A DNA stretch of 64,000 nucleotides from Caulobacteraceae bacterium (GTDB taxonomy: Bacteria > Pseudomonadota > Alphaproteobacteria > Caulobacterales > Caulobacteraceae): NCBI GenBank assembly GCA_027487945.1, contig JAIYCQ010000017.1:62001-126000 (forward strand). The letters are read 5' to 3'. How positions within the stretch are numbered: the stretch's first letter is position 1; each line of letters begins with the position of its first letter. The position numbers and the translations under genes are program-made. The notes beneath the pieces were generated by a model. The model was not told the DNA's origin, ran no database searches, and worked only from the letters and a program-made list of their open reading frames with translations. Positions 43,445 to 52,991 of this stretch are shown here, piece by piece.

Positions 43445-44434
43445 CTAGCCGATCACCGCCTTGGCCACCGCGCCGACAATGGCGGCGTTGTAGGCGCGGA
43501 AGGCGTCCCGCACGAGGCTCTCCCAGACCGGCAGGTTGACCACCACCGCGTCGCCGCGCGCCCGGGCCACCGTCTGGTAGTTCTCGTCGACCCAGGTGCC
43601 CATCGAGCGTACGCCGGCGCCGCCTTCCTCGACCGTAGCGAACGGCGTCTGGGAGACGACGTCCCGGACGGGCCGTAGGCCTCCGGGCGTCCCGAAGCGG
43701 CCGCCGCTGGCCGGGTTGAGGGTCCAGGTCGGAGAGTCCATGTCGATCCTGAAGCGGATCGAGCCGCCGGCGCTGGCGACTCCGCCGAACATGCCGCCGG
43801 TGCTGGCCTCCATCGCCGCGAAATCGAGGGTCAGGGAGGGGACGAGGATGTTGGCGTCCAGATCCCAGGCGGACTTGTACATCCTGGCGCCGGCATTGAG
43901 CTGCGTGGCCGCCGCCATGGCGCCAAGGCCTGTCTGCGACTCCGGCAGCCTGTAGGCCGTAAGCGCGGGGGCGTCCGTGGCTCCGATGGTGACGAAGCCG
44001 CGCCGCACGCTCTTGCCGATCGTTATGCCAGGCCCGCCGCCGACGGTCACCATGTTGCCGGGCAGCCGCTCCATGCCGGCCGCGGCCACCATGGCCCTGG
44101 CGTCGGTCTCCGGGACGACGCCGATTCCGGCCGCCGTGAACTGCGCCTTCAGGTCGGTGTAGGCCTCATCGGTCAGCTTGCGCAGGGTCGGTATGTCGAC
44201 GCCCGTCAGCAAGATGGCCAGCCGGCTGCGCGCGCCGATCGAGGCCGCCGCCGTCGCCTGCTGCCAGACGATGAAGTTGATGTGGTAGGCCGGGATGGCG
44301 ACCCGCCTGTGGCCCTTGAACATCCCGTTGTGGGTGTAGGCCCATTTGACGGTCATGGGCTCGGCCAGCGCCGGGCGGGCGGCAAAGGCGAGGGCGCTCG
44401 CGGCGGCGGCGCTCAGGAAAAGGCGGCGGTGCAT
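43445..44434 (-). CDS. Hypothetical exported protein
   Basis: A 329-residue protein I do not recognise. A clear Sec signal (RRLFLSAAAASALAFAARPALAE) is followed by MTVKWAYTHNGMFKGHRRVAIPAYHINFI and a Gly/Ala-rich body with few charged clusters and no Cys pairs; TGGMFGGVASAGGSIRFRIDMDS looks like beta structure. It converges on the regulator gene (14 bases between stops) and diverges from uxaC with 193 bases between, where operator 2 lies. It could belong to the pectin regulon or be an unrelated envelope protein. Confidence 0.75.
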   Translation of the reverse strand: MHRRLFLSAAAASALAFAARPALAEPMTVKWAYTHNGMFKGHRRVAIPAYHINFIVWQQATAAASIGARSRLAILLTGVDIPTLRKLTDEAYTDLKAQFTAAGIGVVPETDARAMVAAAGMERLPGNMVTVGGGPGITIGKSVRRGFVTIGATDAPALTAYRLPESQTGLGAMAAATQLNAGARMYKSAWDLDANILVPSLTLDFAAMEASTGGMFGGVASAGGSIRFRIDMDSPTWTLNPASGGRFGTPGGLRPVRDVVSQTPFATVEEGGAGVRSMGTWVDENYQTVARARGDAVVVNLPVWESLVRDAFRAYNAAIVGAVAKAVIG

Positions 44435-44570
44435 GCTCGTCTCCGGAACCAGGCAGGGCCCTCCGCCCCGCGGTTCGTTACATGGACGGGAGCGGTGCCG
44501 GCCGTCATGCACCGGAAGGGGGGCCGCCTTCCCGGCGGCAACCCCGCCGTTCGCCCTTGCCCGACGAGAT

Positions 44571-44582
44571 GACACCGGTTAC
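44571..44582. promoter_or_regulatory. LacI-type operator 2 (uxaC), degenerate right half
   Basis: GACACCGGTTAC matches the palindrome at 10 of 12 positions; the left half and centre are intact. It lies 46 bases before the uxaC ATG at 44628, in the region shared with the divergent exported-protein gene. Confidence 0.6.
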
Positions 44583-44627
44583 CTAGCGGGCAGGGAAGAA
44601 CACGAACCGGGACGCTCCGATCGCGCC

Positions 44628-46040
44628 ATGGCCGCGCCGCTGAACCTGCATGATGACCGTCTGTTTCCGGCCGAGCCTTCGGTCCGGGGGATCGCGCGCG
44701 CGCTGTACGGCGAGGTCCGCGACCTGCCGATCCTGAGCCCGCACGGCCATACCGATCCGGAATGGTTCGCGACCGACGCGCCGTTCTCCAACGCCGCCGA
44801 GCTGCTGCTGCAGCCGGACCACTACCTCTACCGGATGCTCTACAGCCAGGGCGTTTCGCTGCAGGCGCTCGGCGTGCCGGCGCATGGCGCGCCGTCGGAG
44901 GTCGAGCCCCGCGAGGCCTGGCGCCTGCTGGCCGCCAACATGCACCTGTTCCGCGGCACGCCGTCGGCCATGTGGATGGACCATGTCTTCGCCGAGGTGT
45001 TCGGCTTTACGCAGCGGCTGGCGCCCGACACCGCCGACGACTACTTCGACCGCATCGGCGACGCCCTCGCCACCGACGCCTACCGGCCCAGGGCTCTGTT
45101 CGAGCGCTTCAACATCGAGCTGCTGGCCACAACCGAGGGCCCCCACGAGGACCTGGTCCACCATCGCGCCCTCCGCGACAGCGGCTGGGCGGGCCGGGTG
45201 GTCACCGCCTATCGGCCCGACGCGGTCATCGACGTCGAGGACGAGCGGTTCGGTCCGGCGATGGAGGCCTTCGCCGGCCTGACCGGCCAGGACGTGCATG
45301 ACTGGAAGGGTTATCTTCAAGCCCACCGCATCCGCCGGGCCGCCTTCGCCAGGCTGGGGGCGACCTCGACTGACCACGGCCATCCAACGGCTGCCACAGC
45401 CGACCTGTCGTCGGCGGAGGCCGAGGCCCTGTTCCGGCGCGTGATCAAGGGCGGCGCCTCGCCGGCCGAGGCCGAGCTGTTCCGCGCCCAGATGCTCACA
45501 GAGATGGCCCGGATGAGCCTGGACGACGGGCTGGTCATGCAGATCCACCCCGGCAGCTTCCGCAATCACAACCGCCTGCTGTTCGAAGGGTTCGGCCGGG
45601 ACAAGGGCGCCGACATTCCGACGCCCACCGACTACGTCCGGGCGCTCAGGCCGCTCCTGAACCGGTTCGGCGATGATCCGCGTCTGTCAGTGATCGTCTT
45701 TACCCTGGACGAGACGGCCTACAGCCGGGAACTGGCCCCGCTGGCCGGCCACTACCCCTGCCTCAAGCTCGGCCCTGCCTGGTGGTTCCACGACAGCCCC
45801 GAGGGTATGCGCCGGTTCCGCGAGCAGACGACCGAGACGGCAGGCTTCTACAACACCGTCGGGTTCAACGACGACACGCGCGCCTTCCTGTCGATCCCGG
45901 CCCGCCATGACGTGGCCCGCCGGGTCGACTGCGCCTTCCTCGCCCGGCTCGTGGCCGAGCACCGACTTTCCATCGACGACGCCCGAGAGGTCGCCGTCGA
46001 TCTGGCCTACAACCTGCCCAAACGGGCCTACAAACTCTGA
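44628..46040 (+). CDS. uxaC: Uronate isomerase UxaC
   Basis: A 470-residue amidohydrolase-superfamily isomerase that converts galacturonate to tagaturonate and glucuronate to fructuronate. The metal HxH is in [13 protein letters not shown]; further conserved parts are [20 protein letters not shown], and the C-terminal [27 protein letters not shown]. The ATG at 44628 fits the usual N terminus ([10 protein letters not shown]). First gene of the operon uxaC-kduI-kduD, 17 bases before kduI; behind operator 2. Confidence 0.95.
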   Translation: MAAPLNLHDDRLFPAEPSVRGIARALYGEVRDLPILSPHGHTDPEWFATDAPFSNAAELLLQPDHYLYRMLYSQGVSLQALGVPAHGAPSEVEPREAWRLLAANMHLFRGTPSAMWMDHVFAEVFGFTQRLAPDTADDYFDRIGDALATDAYRPRALFERFNIELLATTEGPHEDLVHHRALRDSGWAGRVVTAYRPDAVIDVEDERFGPAMEAFAGLTGQDVHDWKGYLQAHRIRRAAFARLGATSTDHGHPTAATADLSSAEAEALFRRVIKGGASPAEAELFRAQMLTEMARMSLDDGLVMQIHPGSFRNHNRLLFEGFGRDKGADIPTPTDYVRALRPLLNRFGDDPRLSVIVFTLDETAYSRELAPLAGHYPCLKLGPAWWFHDSPEGMRRFREQTTETAGFYNTVGFNDDTRAFLSIPARHDVARRVDCAFLARLVAEHRLSIDDAREVAVDLAYNLPKRAYKL

Positions 46041-46057
46041 CCGACCGGAGCGACGCA

Positions 46058-46906
46058 ATGTTCGACAAGACCTATCACGCCACCCATCCGGACATGATGG
46101 AGCTGGTCGACAACGACCAGCTGCGCGACCGCTATCTGGTCACCGACATGTTCCCTGCCGACGGGATCAGCCTGAACTACAGCCACAACGAGCGGTTCGT
46201 GATCGGCGGCGCGGCCCCCGTGACGACGGCGGTGACCCTGCCGCACCAGACTGAGCCCGCCTCGGCCGCCGGCCACCCGTTCCTGGAGCGGCGGGAGATG
46301 GGCCTGATCAACGTCGCCGACGGCCCCGGCAAGGTCACCGTCGACGGCGTCGCCTATGACATCGGCCCGAAGGACGGTCTCTACCTGCCCATGGGCGTCA
46401 GGGACGTGGTGTTCGAGAGCGTCGACGCCGCCAACCCGGCCCGGTTCTACCTGGCCTCGACCCCGGCCCACGTCGCCCACAAGGTCCAGAAGATCTCGAT
46501 CGCCGACGCCACGCCGCTGGAGCGGGGTTCGCTGGAGACCTCCAACGAGCGGACCATCTACCAGTACGTCATCCCGGGCGTCTGCGCCTCGGCGCAGCTC
46601 CTGCTCGGCCTGACCATCCTGAAGACCGGCAGCGTCTGGAACACCATGCCGCCGCACCTGCATGACCGCCGCTCGGAGATCTACTTCTACTTCGGCCTGA
46701 AGCCCGACGAGCGGGTGTTCCACTTCATGGGCGAGCCTGACGCAGCCCGCCACATCGTCGTCGCCAACGAGGAGGCGGTGATCAGCCCGCCGTGGTCGAT
46801 CCACATGGGCTCGGGCACCGCCAACTACGCCTTCATCTGGGCGATGGGCGGCGAGAACCTCGACTACACCGACATGAACGTCCTCGACATCTGCCAGCTC
46901 AAATGA
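46058..46906 (+). CDS. kduI: 5-keto-4-deoxyuronate isomerase KduI
   Basis: A 282-residue cupin enzyme converting 4-deoxy-L-threo-5-hexosulose uronate, released from unsaturated galacturonate, to 3-deoxy-D-glycero-2,5-hexodiulosonate. Family motifs: [24 protein letters not shown] at the start, [21 protein letters not shown], and the zinc-site region [18 protein letters not shown]. Length is normal. The stop overlaps the kduD start (ATGA). Confidence 0.96.
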   Translation: MFDKTYHATHPDMMELVDNDQLRDRYLVTDMFPADGISLNYSHNERFVIGGAAPVTTAVTLPHQTEPASAAGHPFLERREMGLINVADGPGKVTVDGVAYDIGPKDGLYLPMGVRDVVFESVDAANPARFYLASTPAHVAHKVQKISIADATPLERGSLETSNERTIYQYVIPGVCASAQLLLGLTILKTGSVWNTMPPHLHDRRSEIYFYFGLKPDERVFHFMGEPDAARHIVVANEEAVISPPWSIHMGSGTANYAFIWAMGGENLDYTDMNVLDICQLK

Positions 46907-47658
46907 CCAACCCCTTCGACCTCACCGGCAAGGTGGCCCTGGTCACCGGCGCCAACACCGGCATCGGCCAGGGCATCGCCGTGGCGCTGGCCGCCGCGGG
47001 GGCCGACATCGCCGCCGCCGGCCGCTCGGCGCCGACCGAAACCCGGGCGGCCGTCGAGGCGCTCGGCCGCCGCTTCCTGTCGATCTCCGCCGACTTCGGC
47101 TCGACCGAGCCGGTGCAGCGGGTGGTCGACGAGACCGTCGCGGGGCTCGGCGGGCTGGACATCCTGGTCAACAACGCCGGCATCATCCGGCGTCAGGACT
47201 CCATCGCCTTCTCCGAGGACGACTGGGACGCGGTGATGAACACCAACCTCAAGACGGTGTTCTTCCTGACCCAGGCGGCGGCGCGACACATGCTGGCGAG
47301 CGGGGGCGGCAAGGTCATCAACATCGCCAGCCTGCTCAGTTTCCAGGGCGGCATCCGGGTCCCGAGCTACACCGCCTCCAAGAGCGGGCTGGCGGGCCTG
47401 ACGAAGATCCTCGCCAACGAATGGGCGGCGAAGGGCATCAACGTCAACGCCATCGCGCCCGGCTACTTCGACACCAACAACACCGAGGCGCTGCGGGCGG
47501 ACGAGGCGCGCAACCGGTCGATCCTGGAGCGCATCCCCGCCGGCCGCTGGGGCCAGCCGTCCGACATCGGCGGCGCGGCGGTGTTCCTGGCGTCGGGGGC
47601 CAGCGACTATGTGCACGGCGTCACCCTGCCGGTGGATGGCGGCTGGCTGGCGCGGTAG
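46903..47658 (+). CDS. kduD: 2-deoxy-D-gluconate 3-dehydrogenase KduD
   Basis: A 251-residue SDR that reduces the KduI product to 2-keto-3-deoxygluconate with NADH. The cofactor motif is [19 protein letters not shown] lies in [13 protein letters not shown], and the catalytic Tyr-Lys pair is in [40 protein letters not shown] is typical of KduD. Coupled to kduI by a 4-base overlap. It ends 8 bases before the stop of the convergent pectate-lyase-like gene. Confidence 0.95.
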   Translation: MTNPFDLTGKVALVTGANTGIGQGIAVALAAAGADIAAAGRSAPTETRAAVEALGRRFLSISADFGSTEPVQRVVDETVAGLGGLDILVNNAGIIRRQDSIAFSEDDWDAVMNTNLKTVFFLTQAAARHMLASGGGKVINIASLLSFQGGIRVPSYTASKSGLAGLTKILANEWAAKGINVNAIAPGYFDTNNTEALRADEARNRSILERIPAGRWGQPSDIGGAAVFLASGASDYVHGVTLPVDGGWLAR

Positions 47659-47666
47659 AGCGTCCC

Positions 47667-49019
47667 CTAAACCAACCCGTTGAGCCAGTCCTCGAGGTTG
47701 GTGAACCCGTCACCGTCCCGGTCCTTCGCGCCGTCGCTGGCGTCCTTCGCGTCGAAGCCGTTCGCCCGTTCCCAGGCATCCGGCATCCCGTCGCGATCGC
47801 CGTCGACCCAGGCCGGGCCACTCTTCAGCACCGGCCAGCCGCCGACGTCGCGCTGGCTGTCGATCAGCCGTCCGGTCTTGCCGCGCACGCCCGCCACGAT
47901 CCGCTCGTCGACCTTGTCGCGCATTTTCGACGCCCCCGCGCCCGCGACCACGCGCTCGTACGCCAGGGCCGGGGAGGGCGTCCGCGCACCGGAGTCGGCC
48001 AGCGGCGCGGCGGCGCGGTAGCCCGCCGGCGGCGTGCAGCCGACCAGGCTCCAGGGATCGGCCGGAACTACGCCGTTCATGGCGTTGCCCGCGAAGAAGG
48101 CCCGCGATCCGGCGTTCTCCTCGCAGAAGGCCATCGCGCCGGTGCTGGCGGGGCCGGCCTGATACCAGTTGCCGATGAAGTCATAGGCGGAGAGCGTGTC
48201 CTGATCGGCGTTGTAGCCGGCCCGCGATCCGCCCCAGTTCGAAAAGACGTTGCCCCGGAACTCGAAGAAGCCCCCCAGCGGGTCTACGTCGCGGCCGTTG
48301 TAGTTGCCGGGGCGCGGCATCCGCGCCTGATGGTCGGCCCACAGGTTGTTCAGCCAGCTGAACCGGGCGCCATGGCCGCCGCGGATCAGGCTGCCGTAGC
48401 CGTGTTTGCCCTTGTCGTGGACCGAGACGTTCAGGGACTCGCCGATCAGCGACCACTGGACGGTCAGGTCGTAGACGCCGCTCTCGGGCGGGGTGTAGCG
48501 GCTGCCGGCCGAGAGGGTCTCGTCCACCGACCAGCTGGCGGAGATGTGGTCCAGGATGATGCGGCGACCGCGCGTGACGCTGACGGCGTCGTCCTGCACC
48601 CCGGTCTCATCGCCCAGGCGCACGCGGATATAGCGCACGACCACGTCGTCTGCGGCGATGACCAGAGGCTGGCCGCGGAGCGTGATCCCGTCACCCGGCG
48701 CCGTCTGGCCCGCGACGGTGACGGTTCCCCGCGAGATCTTCAGCGGGGAGGTCAGGGTGATCGTGCCGGCGACATCGAAGACGATGGTCCTCGGCCCCCT
48801 GGCCTCGATCGCGGCCCGCAGGCTGCCGGGCCCGGCGTCTTCGAGGCTCGTCACCCGCAGGACCGCACCGCCGCGACCGCCGACGGCGTACCGGCCAAAT
48901 CCTTCGGCGCCCGGGAAGGCGAGGGTCTGGGGTTCCGGCGAGGCGGCTCCGGCTCCGGCGAGCACTGCGGCCGTGAGCAGAAGGGCCCTGTACGGCACGG
49001 ATTTCTCGGAAAGAGGCAT
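47667..49019 (-). CDS. Pectate-lyase-like secreted protein with calcium-binding repeats
   Basis: A 450-residue protein with a signal peptide (YRALLLTAAVLAGAGAAS) and a right-handed beta-helix domain: LAFPGAEGFGRYAVGGRGG at its start, VTSLEDAGPGSLRAAIEARGPRTIVFDVAGTI, TVAGQTAPGDGITL and VVVRYIRVRLGDE. These match polysaccharide lyase family 1-like pectate lyases. Near the C terminus DGDRDGMPDAWE and DRDGDGFTNLEDWL look like calcium-binding repeats. The ATG at 49019 is preferred over an upstream frame. It diverges from the TonB receptor, with operators 3 and 4 between. Confidence 0.88.
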   Translation of the reverse strand: MPLSEKSVPYRALLLTAAVLAGAGAASPEPQTLAFPGAEGFGRYAVGGRGGAVLRVTSLEDAGPGSLRAAIEARGPRTIVFDVAGTITLTSPLKISRGTVTVAGQTAPGDGITLRGQPLVIAADDVVVRYIRVRLGDETGVQDDAVSVTRGRRIILDHISASWSVDETLSAGSRYTPPESGVYDLTVQWSLIGESLNVSVHDKGKHGYGSLIRGGHGARFSWLNNLWADHQARMPRPGNYNGRDVDPLGGFFEFRGNVFSNWGGSRAGYNADQDTLSAYDFIGNWYQAGPASTGAMAFCEENAGSRAFFAGNAMNGVVPADPWSLVGCTPPAGYRAAAPLADSGARTPSPALAYERVVAGAGASKMRDKVDERIVAGVRGKTGRLIDSQRDVGGWPVLKSGPAWVDGDRDGMPDAWERANGFDAKDASDGAKDRDGDGFTNLEDWLNGLV

Positions 49020-49116
49020 CAGACAGACCGCTTCGTTCGCTTGGGGCGGGAAAGTGACAACTCCGTGGCAGAACATGTCTTGTCAGCTACGGTGAAGGTA
49101 CGGTATCCCTATGGAT

Positions 49117-49128
49117 GATACCGGTGTC
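49117..49128. promoter_or_regulatory. LacI-type operator 3 (pectate lyase / TonB receptor)
   Basis: GATACCGGTGTC, one base from the perfect palindrome. Its centre is 33 bp, about three helical turns, from the centre of operator 4, so two dimers would bind the same face. Confidence 0.72.
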
Positions 49129-49149
49129 AAACTCGATTCACATTGCGAT

Positions 49150-49161
49150 GACACCGGTGTC
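49150..49161. promoter_or_regulatory. LacI-type operator 4 (TonB receptor)
   Basis: GACACCGGTGTC within TGACACCGGTGTCA, the longest perfect palindrome of the set. A -35-like TTGACCG (49171-49177) lies 9 bases downstream, toward the receptor gene. Confidence 0.78.
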
Positions 49162-49261
49162 ACCGGGTTCTTGACCGAGGTGCGCGGCAAGGCCTGACTG
49201 GCGACAATCAATCCGGCGGCGATACAGATCGTCCGGCGCGCCACTAGGGGAGGTTATAGTC

Positions 49262-52117
49262 GTGACGAAGGTTCATCTTTCGCGTCGTACCCGTCTGCGC
49301 TTCGGCGCATCGATGGCGGTCATCGCCGCCAGCCTGTTCGCGGCGGGAGCCGCCCAGGCGCAGGAGTCCGGCGAGACCGAGGTCGAGGCGGTGGTCGTCA
49401 CCGGCTTCCGCGGAAGCCTCGCGAGCGCCCTGGCGGCGAAGCGCGAGGAGACGGCGATCGTCGACTCGATCAAGGCCGAGGACATCGCCGACTTCCCGGA
49501 CGCCAACCTTGTGGAAGCCATCCAGCGCATCCCCGGCGTGTCGATCGACCGCGACGCCGGCGAAGGCCGCACCATGACGGTGCGCGGTCTCGGCCCCGAC
49601 TTCACCCGCACCCGCATCAACGGCATGGAAGCCCAGGCGACCGCCGGCGGCACCGACAGCTCGGGCGGCGCCAACCGTGGCCGCGGCTTCGACTTCAACG
49701 TCTTCGCCTCTGAGCTGTTCAACAGCGTCACGGTCCGCAAGACCCAGTCGGCCGAGGTCGAGGAGGGCTCGCTCGGCGCCACGGTCGACCTGCGCACCAC
49801 CCGGCCTTTCGACTACAAGGGCCTGAAGCTCGGCGGCTCGGTCCAGTACGGCTACAATGACCTGTCGGAAGAGTGGGATCCGCGGGTCGCCCTGCTGTTC
49901 AGCAACACCTTCTTCGACGGCAAGCTCGGCGTGCTGGCCTCGCTGGCCTACAGCGAGCGGAACCTGCTGGAAGAGGGCTTCAGCGCCGTGCGCTGGGAAC
50001 GGGCCAGTGACAATGGCGGCTTCCAGAACCCGACGGCCCTGCCGGGCGGCTCGGCCAACGCCGCAAATCTGTTCCACCCGCGCCTGCCGCGCTACGGCCA
50101 GCTGATCCACGACCAGACGCGGACCGGCTTCACCGGCGCGATCCAGTATCGCCCCTGGGACAGCACGACCTTCAGCTATGACCTGCTGTTCTCCAAGCTT
50201 GACGCCAAGCGCACCGAGAACTTCCTCGAGTCGCTGTCGTTCAGCCGCACGGCGTCCAACGGCGGCAAGCCGCAGATCGACATCGTCAGCGCCGCTGAAA
50301 GCAACGGCATGCTGATCTCCGGGGTCTTCAACGACGTCGATGTGCGCAGCGAGCAGCGCTACGACGAGATGACGACCGAGTTCACCCAGCAAACCTTCAC
50401 GATCGAGCACGAGTTCTCGCCCGACTTCAGCATGAAGGCGTTCGTGGGTCGGGCGGTGTCGCAGTATGACAACCCGATCCAGACGACGGTGACCCTCGAT
50501 CGCCAGGACACCGACGGCTACGCCTACGACTTCAGCGGCAACCGCGACGCCCCGCTGATCGACTACGGGTTCGACGTGACCGACGCGGCCAACTGGCAGT
50601 GGCGCCAGACCGGCACCGGCGTTCCGCGCTCGGAAATCCGCATCCGTCCGGGCGGCGTCGAAAACGTGTTCGAGGCGCTGCAGTTCGATTTCGACTGGCG
50701 CCTGAACGACAGCTTCAATCTGAAGTTCGGCTACAACTACAAGGTCTACGAGTCTGACTCGTTCGAGGCCCGCCGCGCGGACGAAACGGTGGTCCCGGCG
50801 CTGCCGGCCGGCGTGACCGTGGCGAACATCTCCACGCTGCTCTCGGGCTTCGGCAACAACCTCGGCATGCCGGGCGGCAACGATACCGCCTGGCTGATCC
50901 CGAACCTCAACGCCATCGCCGGCCTGTTCAACATCTACTGCAACTGCGACACCGGCGTGCCGGGTGGCGACTTCCGCCTGACCAGCATCACGAACGGCAA
51001 CGCCCGGGGCTCCAACCGCTTCATCCGCGAGGAAGACCGCGGCTACTACATGCAGCTGGACTTCGATTCCCAGCTGTTCGGCCTCGACTATCGCGGCAAC
51101 CTCGGCTTCCGGCAGGTGAACACCAAGCTCTACGCCCAGGGCTACAGCTCGGCCGGCGGCGGGACCAAGGTCGACGGCTACAACGACTACGACAACTTCC
51201 TGCCGTCGTTTAACCTGTCGGTGAACGCGACCGACAACTTCATCATCCGCTTCGGCGCGGCCGAGGTGATGGCCCGTCCGCAGATCGGCAACGGCCTGGC
51301 CGGCACCAACTACCTGGTGCCGACCACCTCGCTGGCGGCCAGCGGGCCCAACTTCACCGCCAGCATCGGCAACGTGAAGCTGGAGCCGTTCCAGGCCAAG
51401 ACCTACGACCTCAGCTTCGAGTGGTACTTCGCGCCGGAATCGCTGCTGTCGGTCGCCTTCTTCAAGAAGGACATCGACACCTACATCCAGATCATTCGCC
51501 AGGATCTGCAGTATCAGCAGCTGACCCTGCTGAACCCCAGCGCCTTCGCGCCGGCCCTCTGCGTCGGAGCCTGCACCCCGACCCAGGTGTTCCAGCTGAC
51601 CAGCGCGGTGAATACCGAAGGCGGTCCGCTGGAAGGGTTCGAGGTCAGCTACCAGCAGCCGTTCTCGTTCCTGCCCGCGCCGTTCGACCGGTTCGGCATC
51701 CAGGCCAACTACACCCAGGTGACGTCCGAGATCGACTACTGCGCCAGCACCTCGGTGGCGCTGTGCGGGACGTTCATCACCGAAGACCTCGTGAACCTGT
51801 CGCCGACCGCCTACAACGCGACCCTGTACTACGAGGATGACCGGCTCAGCGCCCGCATCTCGGCCTCGTTCCGCGAGGGCTACCTGCAGAACGTCCCCGG
51901 CCGGAACAACAACGCGCTTGAAGGCAAGAAAGACACCTTCAACCTCGACTTCGCCAGTTCCTACAAGGTCAACGACCAGTTCTCCGTCACCTTCGAGGCG
52001 CTGAACCTGACGGACGAGTTCAACCAGCAATGGGTGGGCAACGACGACCGGCAGTCGACCTCGGTCTACCACCACACCGGAACGTCCTTCTACTTCGGGC
52101 TTAAGTACACCTTCTAG
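49262..52117 (+). CDS. TonB-dependent receptor for pectin oligomers (inferred substrate)
   Basis: A 951-residue outer-membrane receptor. A signal peptide (FGASMAVIAASLFAAGAAQAQ) is followed by a TonB-box-like EAVVVTGFR, the plug domain (DIADFPDANLVEAIQRIPGVSIDRD, TMTVRGLGPDFTRTRING) and a beta-barrel ending FYFGLKYTF with the terminal Phe. VTGFRGSLASAL is typical of the large carbohydrate-receptor subgroup in Caulobacter and Xanthomonas. The GTG at 49262 follows AGGGGAGG. Two operators lie upstream and a strong terminator downstream. Substrate is inferred from the neighbourhood. Confidence 0.92.
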   Translation: MTKVHLSRRTRLRFGASMAVIAASLFAAGAAQAQESGETEVEAVVVTGFRGSLASALAAKREETAIVDSIKAEDIADFPDANLVEAIQRIPGVSIDRDAGEGRTMTVRGLGPDFTRTRINGMEAQATAGGTDSSGGANRGRGFDFNVFASELFNSVTVRKTQSAEVEEGSLGATVDLRTTRPFDYKGLKLGGSVQYGYNDLSEEWDPRVALLFSNTFFDGKLGVLASLAYSERNLLEEGFSAVRWERASDNGGFQNPTALPGGSANAANLFHPRLPRYGQLIHDQTRTGFTGAIQYRPWDSTTFSYDLLFSKLDAKRTENFLESLSFSRTASNGGKPQIDIVSAAESNGMLISGVFNDVDVRSEQRYDEMTTEFTQQTFTIEHEFSPDFSMKAFVGRAVSQYDNPIQTTVTLDRQDTDGYAYDFSGNRDAPLIDYGFDVTDAANWQWRQTGTGVPRSEIRIRPGGVENVFEALQFDFDWRLNDSFNLKFGYNYKVYESDSFEARRADETVVPALPAGVTVANISTLLSGFGNNLGMPGGNDTAWLIPNLNAIAGLFNIYCNCDTGVPGGDFRLTSITNGNARGSNRFIREEDRGYYMQLDFDSQLFGLDYRGNLGFRQVNTKLYAQGYSSAGGGTKVDGYNDYDNFLPSFNLSVNATDNFIIRFGAAEVMARPQIGNGLAGTNYLVPTTSLAASGPNFTASIGNVKLEPFQAKTYDLSFEWYFAPESLLSVAFFKKDIDTYIQIIRQDLQYQQLTLLNPSAFAPALCVGACTPTQVFQLTSAVNTEGGPLEGFEVSYQQPFSFLPAPFDRFGIQANYTQVTSEIDYCASTSVALCGTFITEDLVNLSPTAYNATLYYEDDRLSARISASFREGYLQNVPGRNNNALEGKKDTFNLDFASSYKVNDQFSVTFEALNLTDEFNQQWVGNDDRQSTSVYHHTGTSFYFGLKYTF

Positions 52118-52138
52118 GATATCCTTCTTGCGCGGACT

Positions 52139-52169
52139 GGGGGCCGGGCTTGCCCGGCCCCCGTTTTTT
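52139..52169 (+). terminator. Intrinsic terminator of the TonB receptor gene
   Basis: GGGGGCCGGG and CCCGGCCCCC form a 10-bp GC stem with loop CTTG (52139-52162), followed by G and six T (52164-52169). It begins 22 bases after the receptor stop. Confidence 0.92.
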
Positions 52170-52313
52170 CGTCCGCTCCGCCTGGGAGTCCGGTGACCAC
52201 AGTGTGATGCCGGGGCGGCCGCCGCGCCGTGGTCCGCATCCCGAACTCGCTTAAGCTAGGGCGCTCCGGTCGAGGCCGATCCTTCGAACCGGACCCGCTC
52301 CAGGAGACGCCAC

Positions 52314-52991
52314 ATGGCCCACGACCGCATGACTGTCCTGACCGCGATGATGGGGCAGGGGGTCATCCCCGTCTTCTACCACCCGGATGTCGAGACCTGC
52401 GTCAATGTCATCCAGGCCTGCGCCGATGGCGGGGCCAAATGTATCGAGTTCACCAACCGCGGCGACTTCGCCAGCCAGACCTTCCTTGAGGTCGCGCGTC
52501 ATTTCGCCAAGGCCGATCCCGGCGTCATCATGGGCGTGGGGAGCGTCGTCGACGCCCCGACCGCCGGCATCTACATCGCCAATGGCGCGAAGTTCGTCGT
52601 CGGTCCGATCCTCAACGCCGACGTGGCGAAGGTGTGCAACCGCCGGATGATCCCCTACAGCCCGGGTTGCGGCTCGGCGTCGGAGATCTCCTTCGCCCAG
52701 GAACTGGGCTGCGAGATCGTCAAGGTCTTCCCCGGCGAGAGCGTCGGCGGCCCGACCTTCGTCAAGAATGTGCTGGGGCCGATGCCCTGGACCCGCATCA
52801 TGCCCACGGGCGGCGTCGACCCCGACGAGAAGAGCCTGCGCGAATGGTTCGGGGCCGGCATCGTGGCGGCCGGCATGGGCAGCAAGCTGATCACGAACGA
52901 CCTGCTCAAGGCGGGCGACTGGAAAGGGATCGAGGCCCGGGTGCGCAAGACCGTTGACCTCATCGCGAGCATCCGAAGAGAGCTGACGTGA
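52314..52991 (+). CDS. eda: 2-keto-3-deoxy-6-phosphogluconate aldolase
   Basis: A 225-residue class I aldolase that splits KDPG into pyruvate and glyceraldehyde 3-phosphate, the last step of uronate breakdown. The Schiff-base lysine is K137 in EIVKVFPGE; CIEFTNRGDFA and PYSPGCGSASEI are typical. It is the longer form of KDPG aldolase, seen in kdgK-linked operons. Its stop overlaps the kdgK GTG. No GAYACCGGTGTC site is found in the 144 bases before it, unlike the other island units, so it may be expressed separately. Confidence 0.92.
   Translation: MAHDRMTVLTAMMGQGVIPVFYHPDVETCVNVIQACADGGAKCIEFTNRGDFASQTFLEVARHFAKADPGVIMGVGSVVDAPTAGIYIANGAKFVVGPILNADVAKVCNRRMIPYSPGCGSASEISFAQELGCEIVKVFPGESVGGPTFVKNVLGPMPWTRIMPTGGVDPDEKSLREWFGAGIVAAGMGSKLITNDLLKAGDWKGIEARVRKTVDLIASIRRELT

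Noticed and set aside
44445..44480. GGAAC-type general stress (EcfG/sigma-T) promoter before uxaC
   Set aside because: No CGTT-like -10 at the needed 15-17-base spacing.
47421..49118. A plus-strand open frame covering the pectate lyase gene
   Set aside because: Antisense to a well-supported secreted lyase; no motif of its own.
49244..52075. A long open frame antisense to the TonB receptor gene
   Set aside because: A compositional shadow of the receptor gene, with no motif and no start context.
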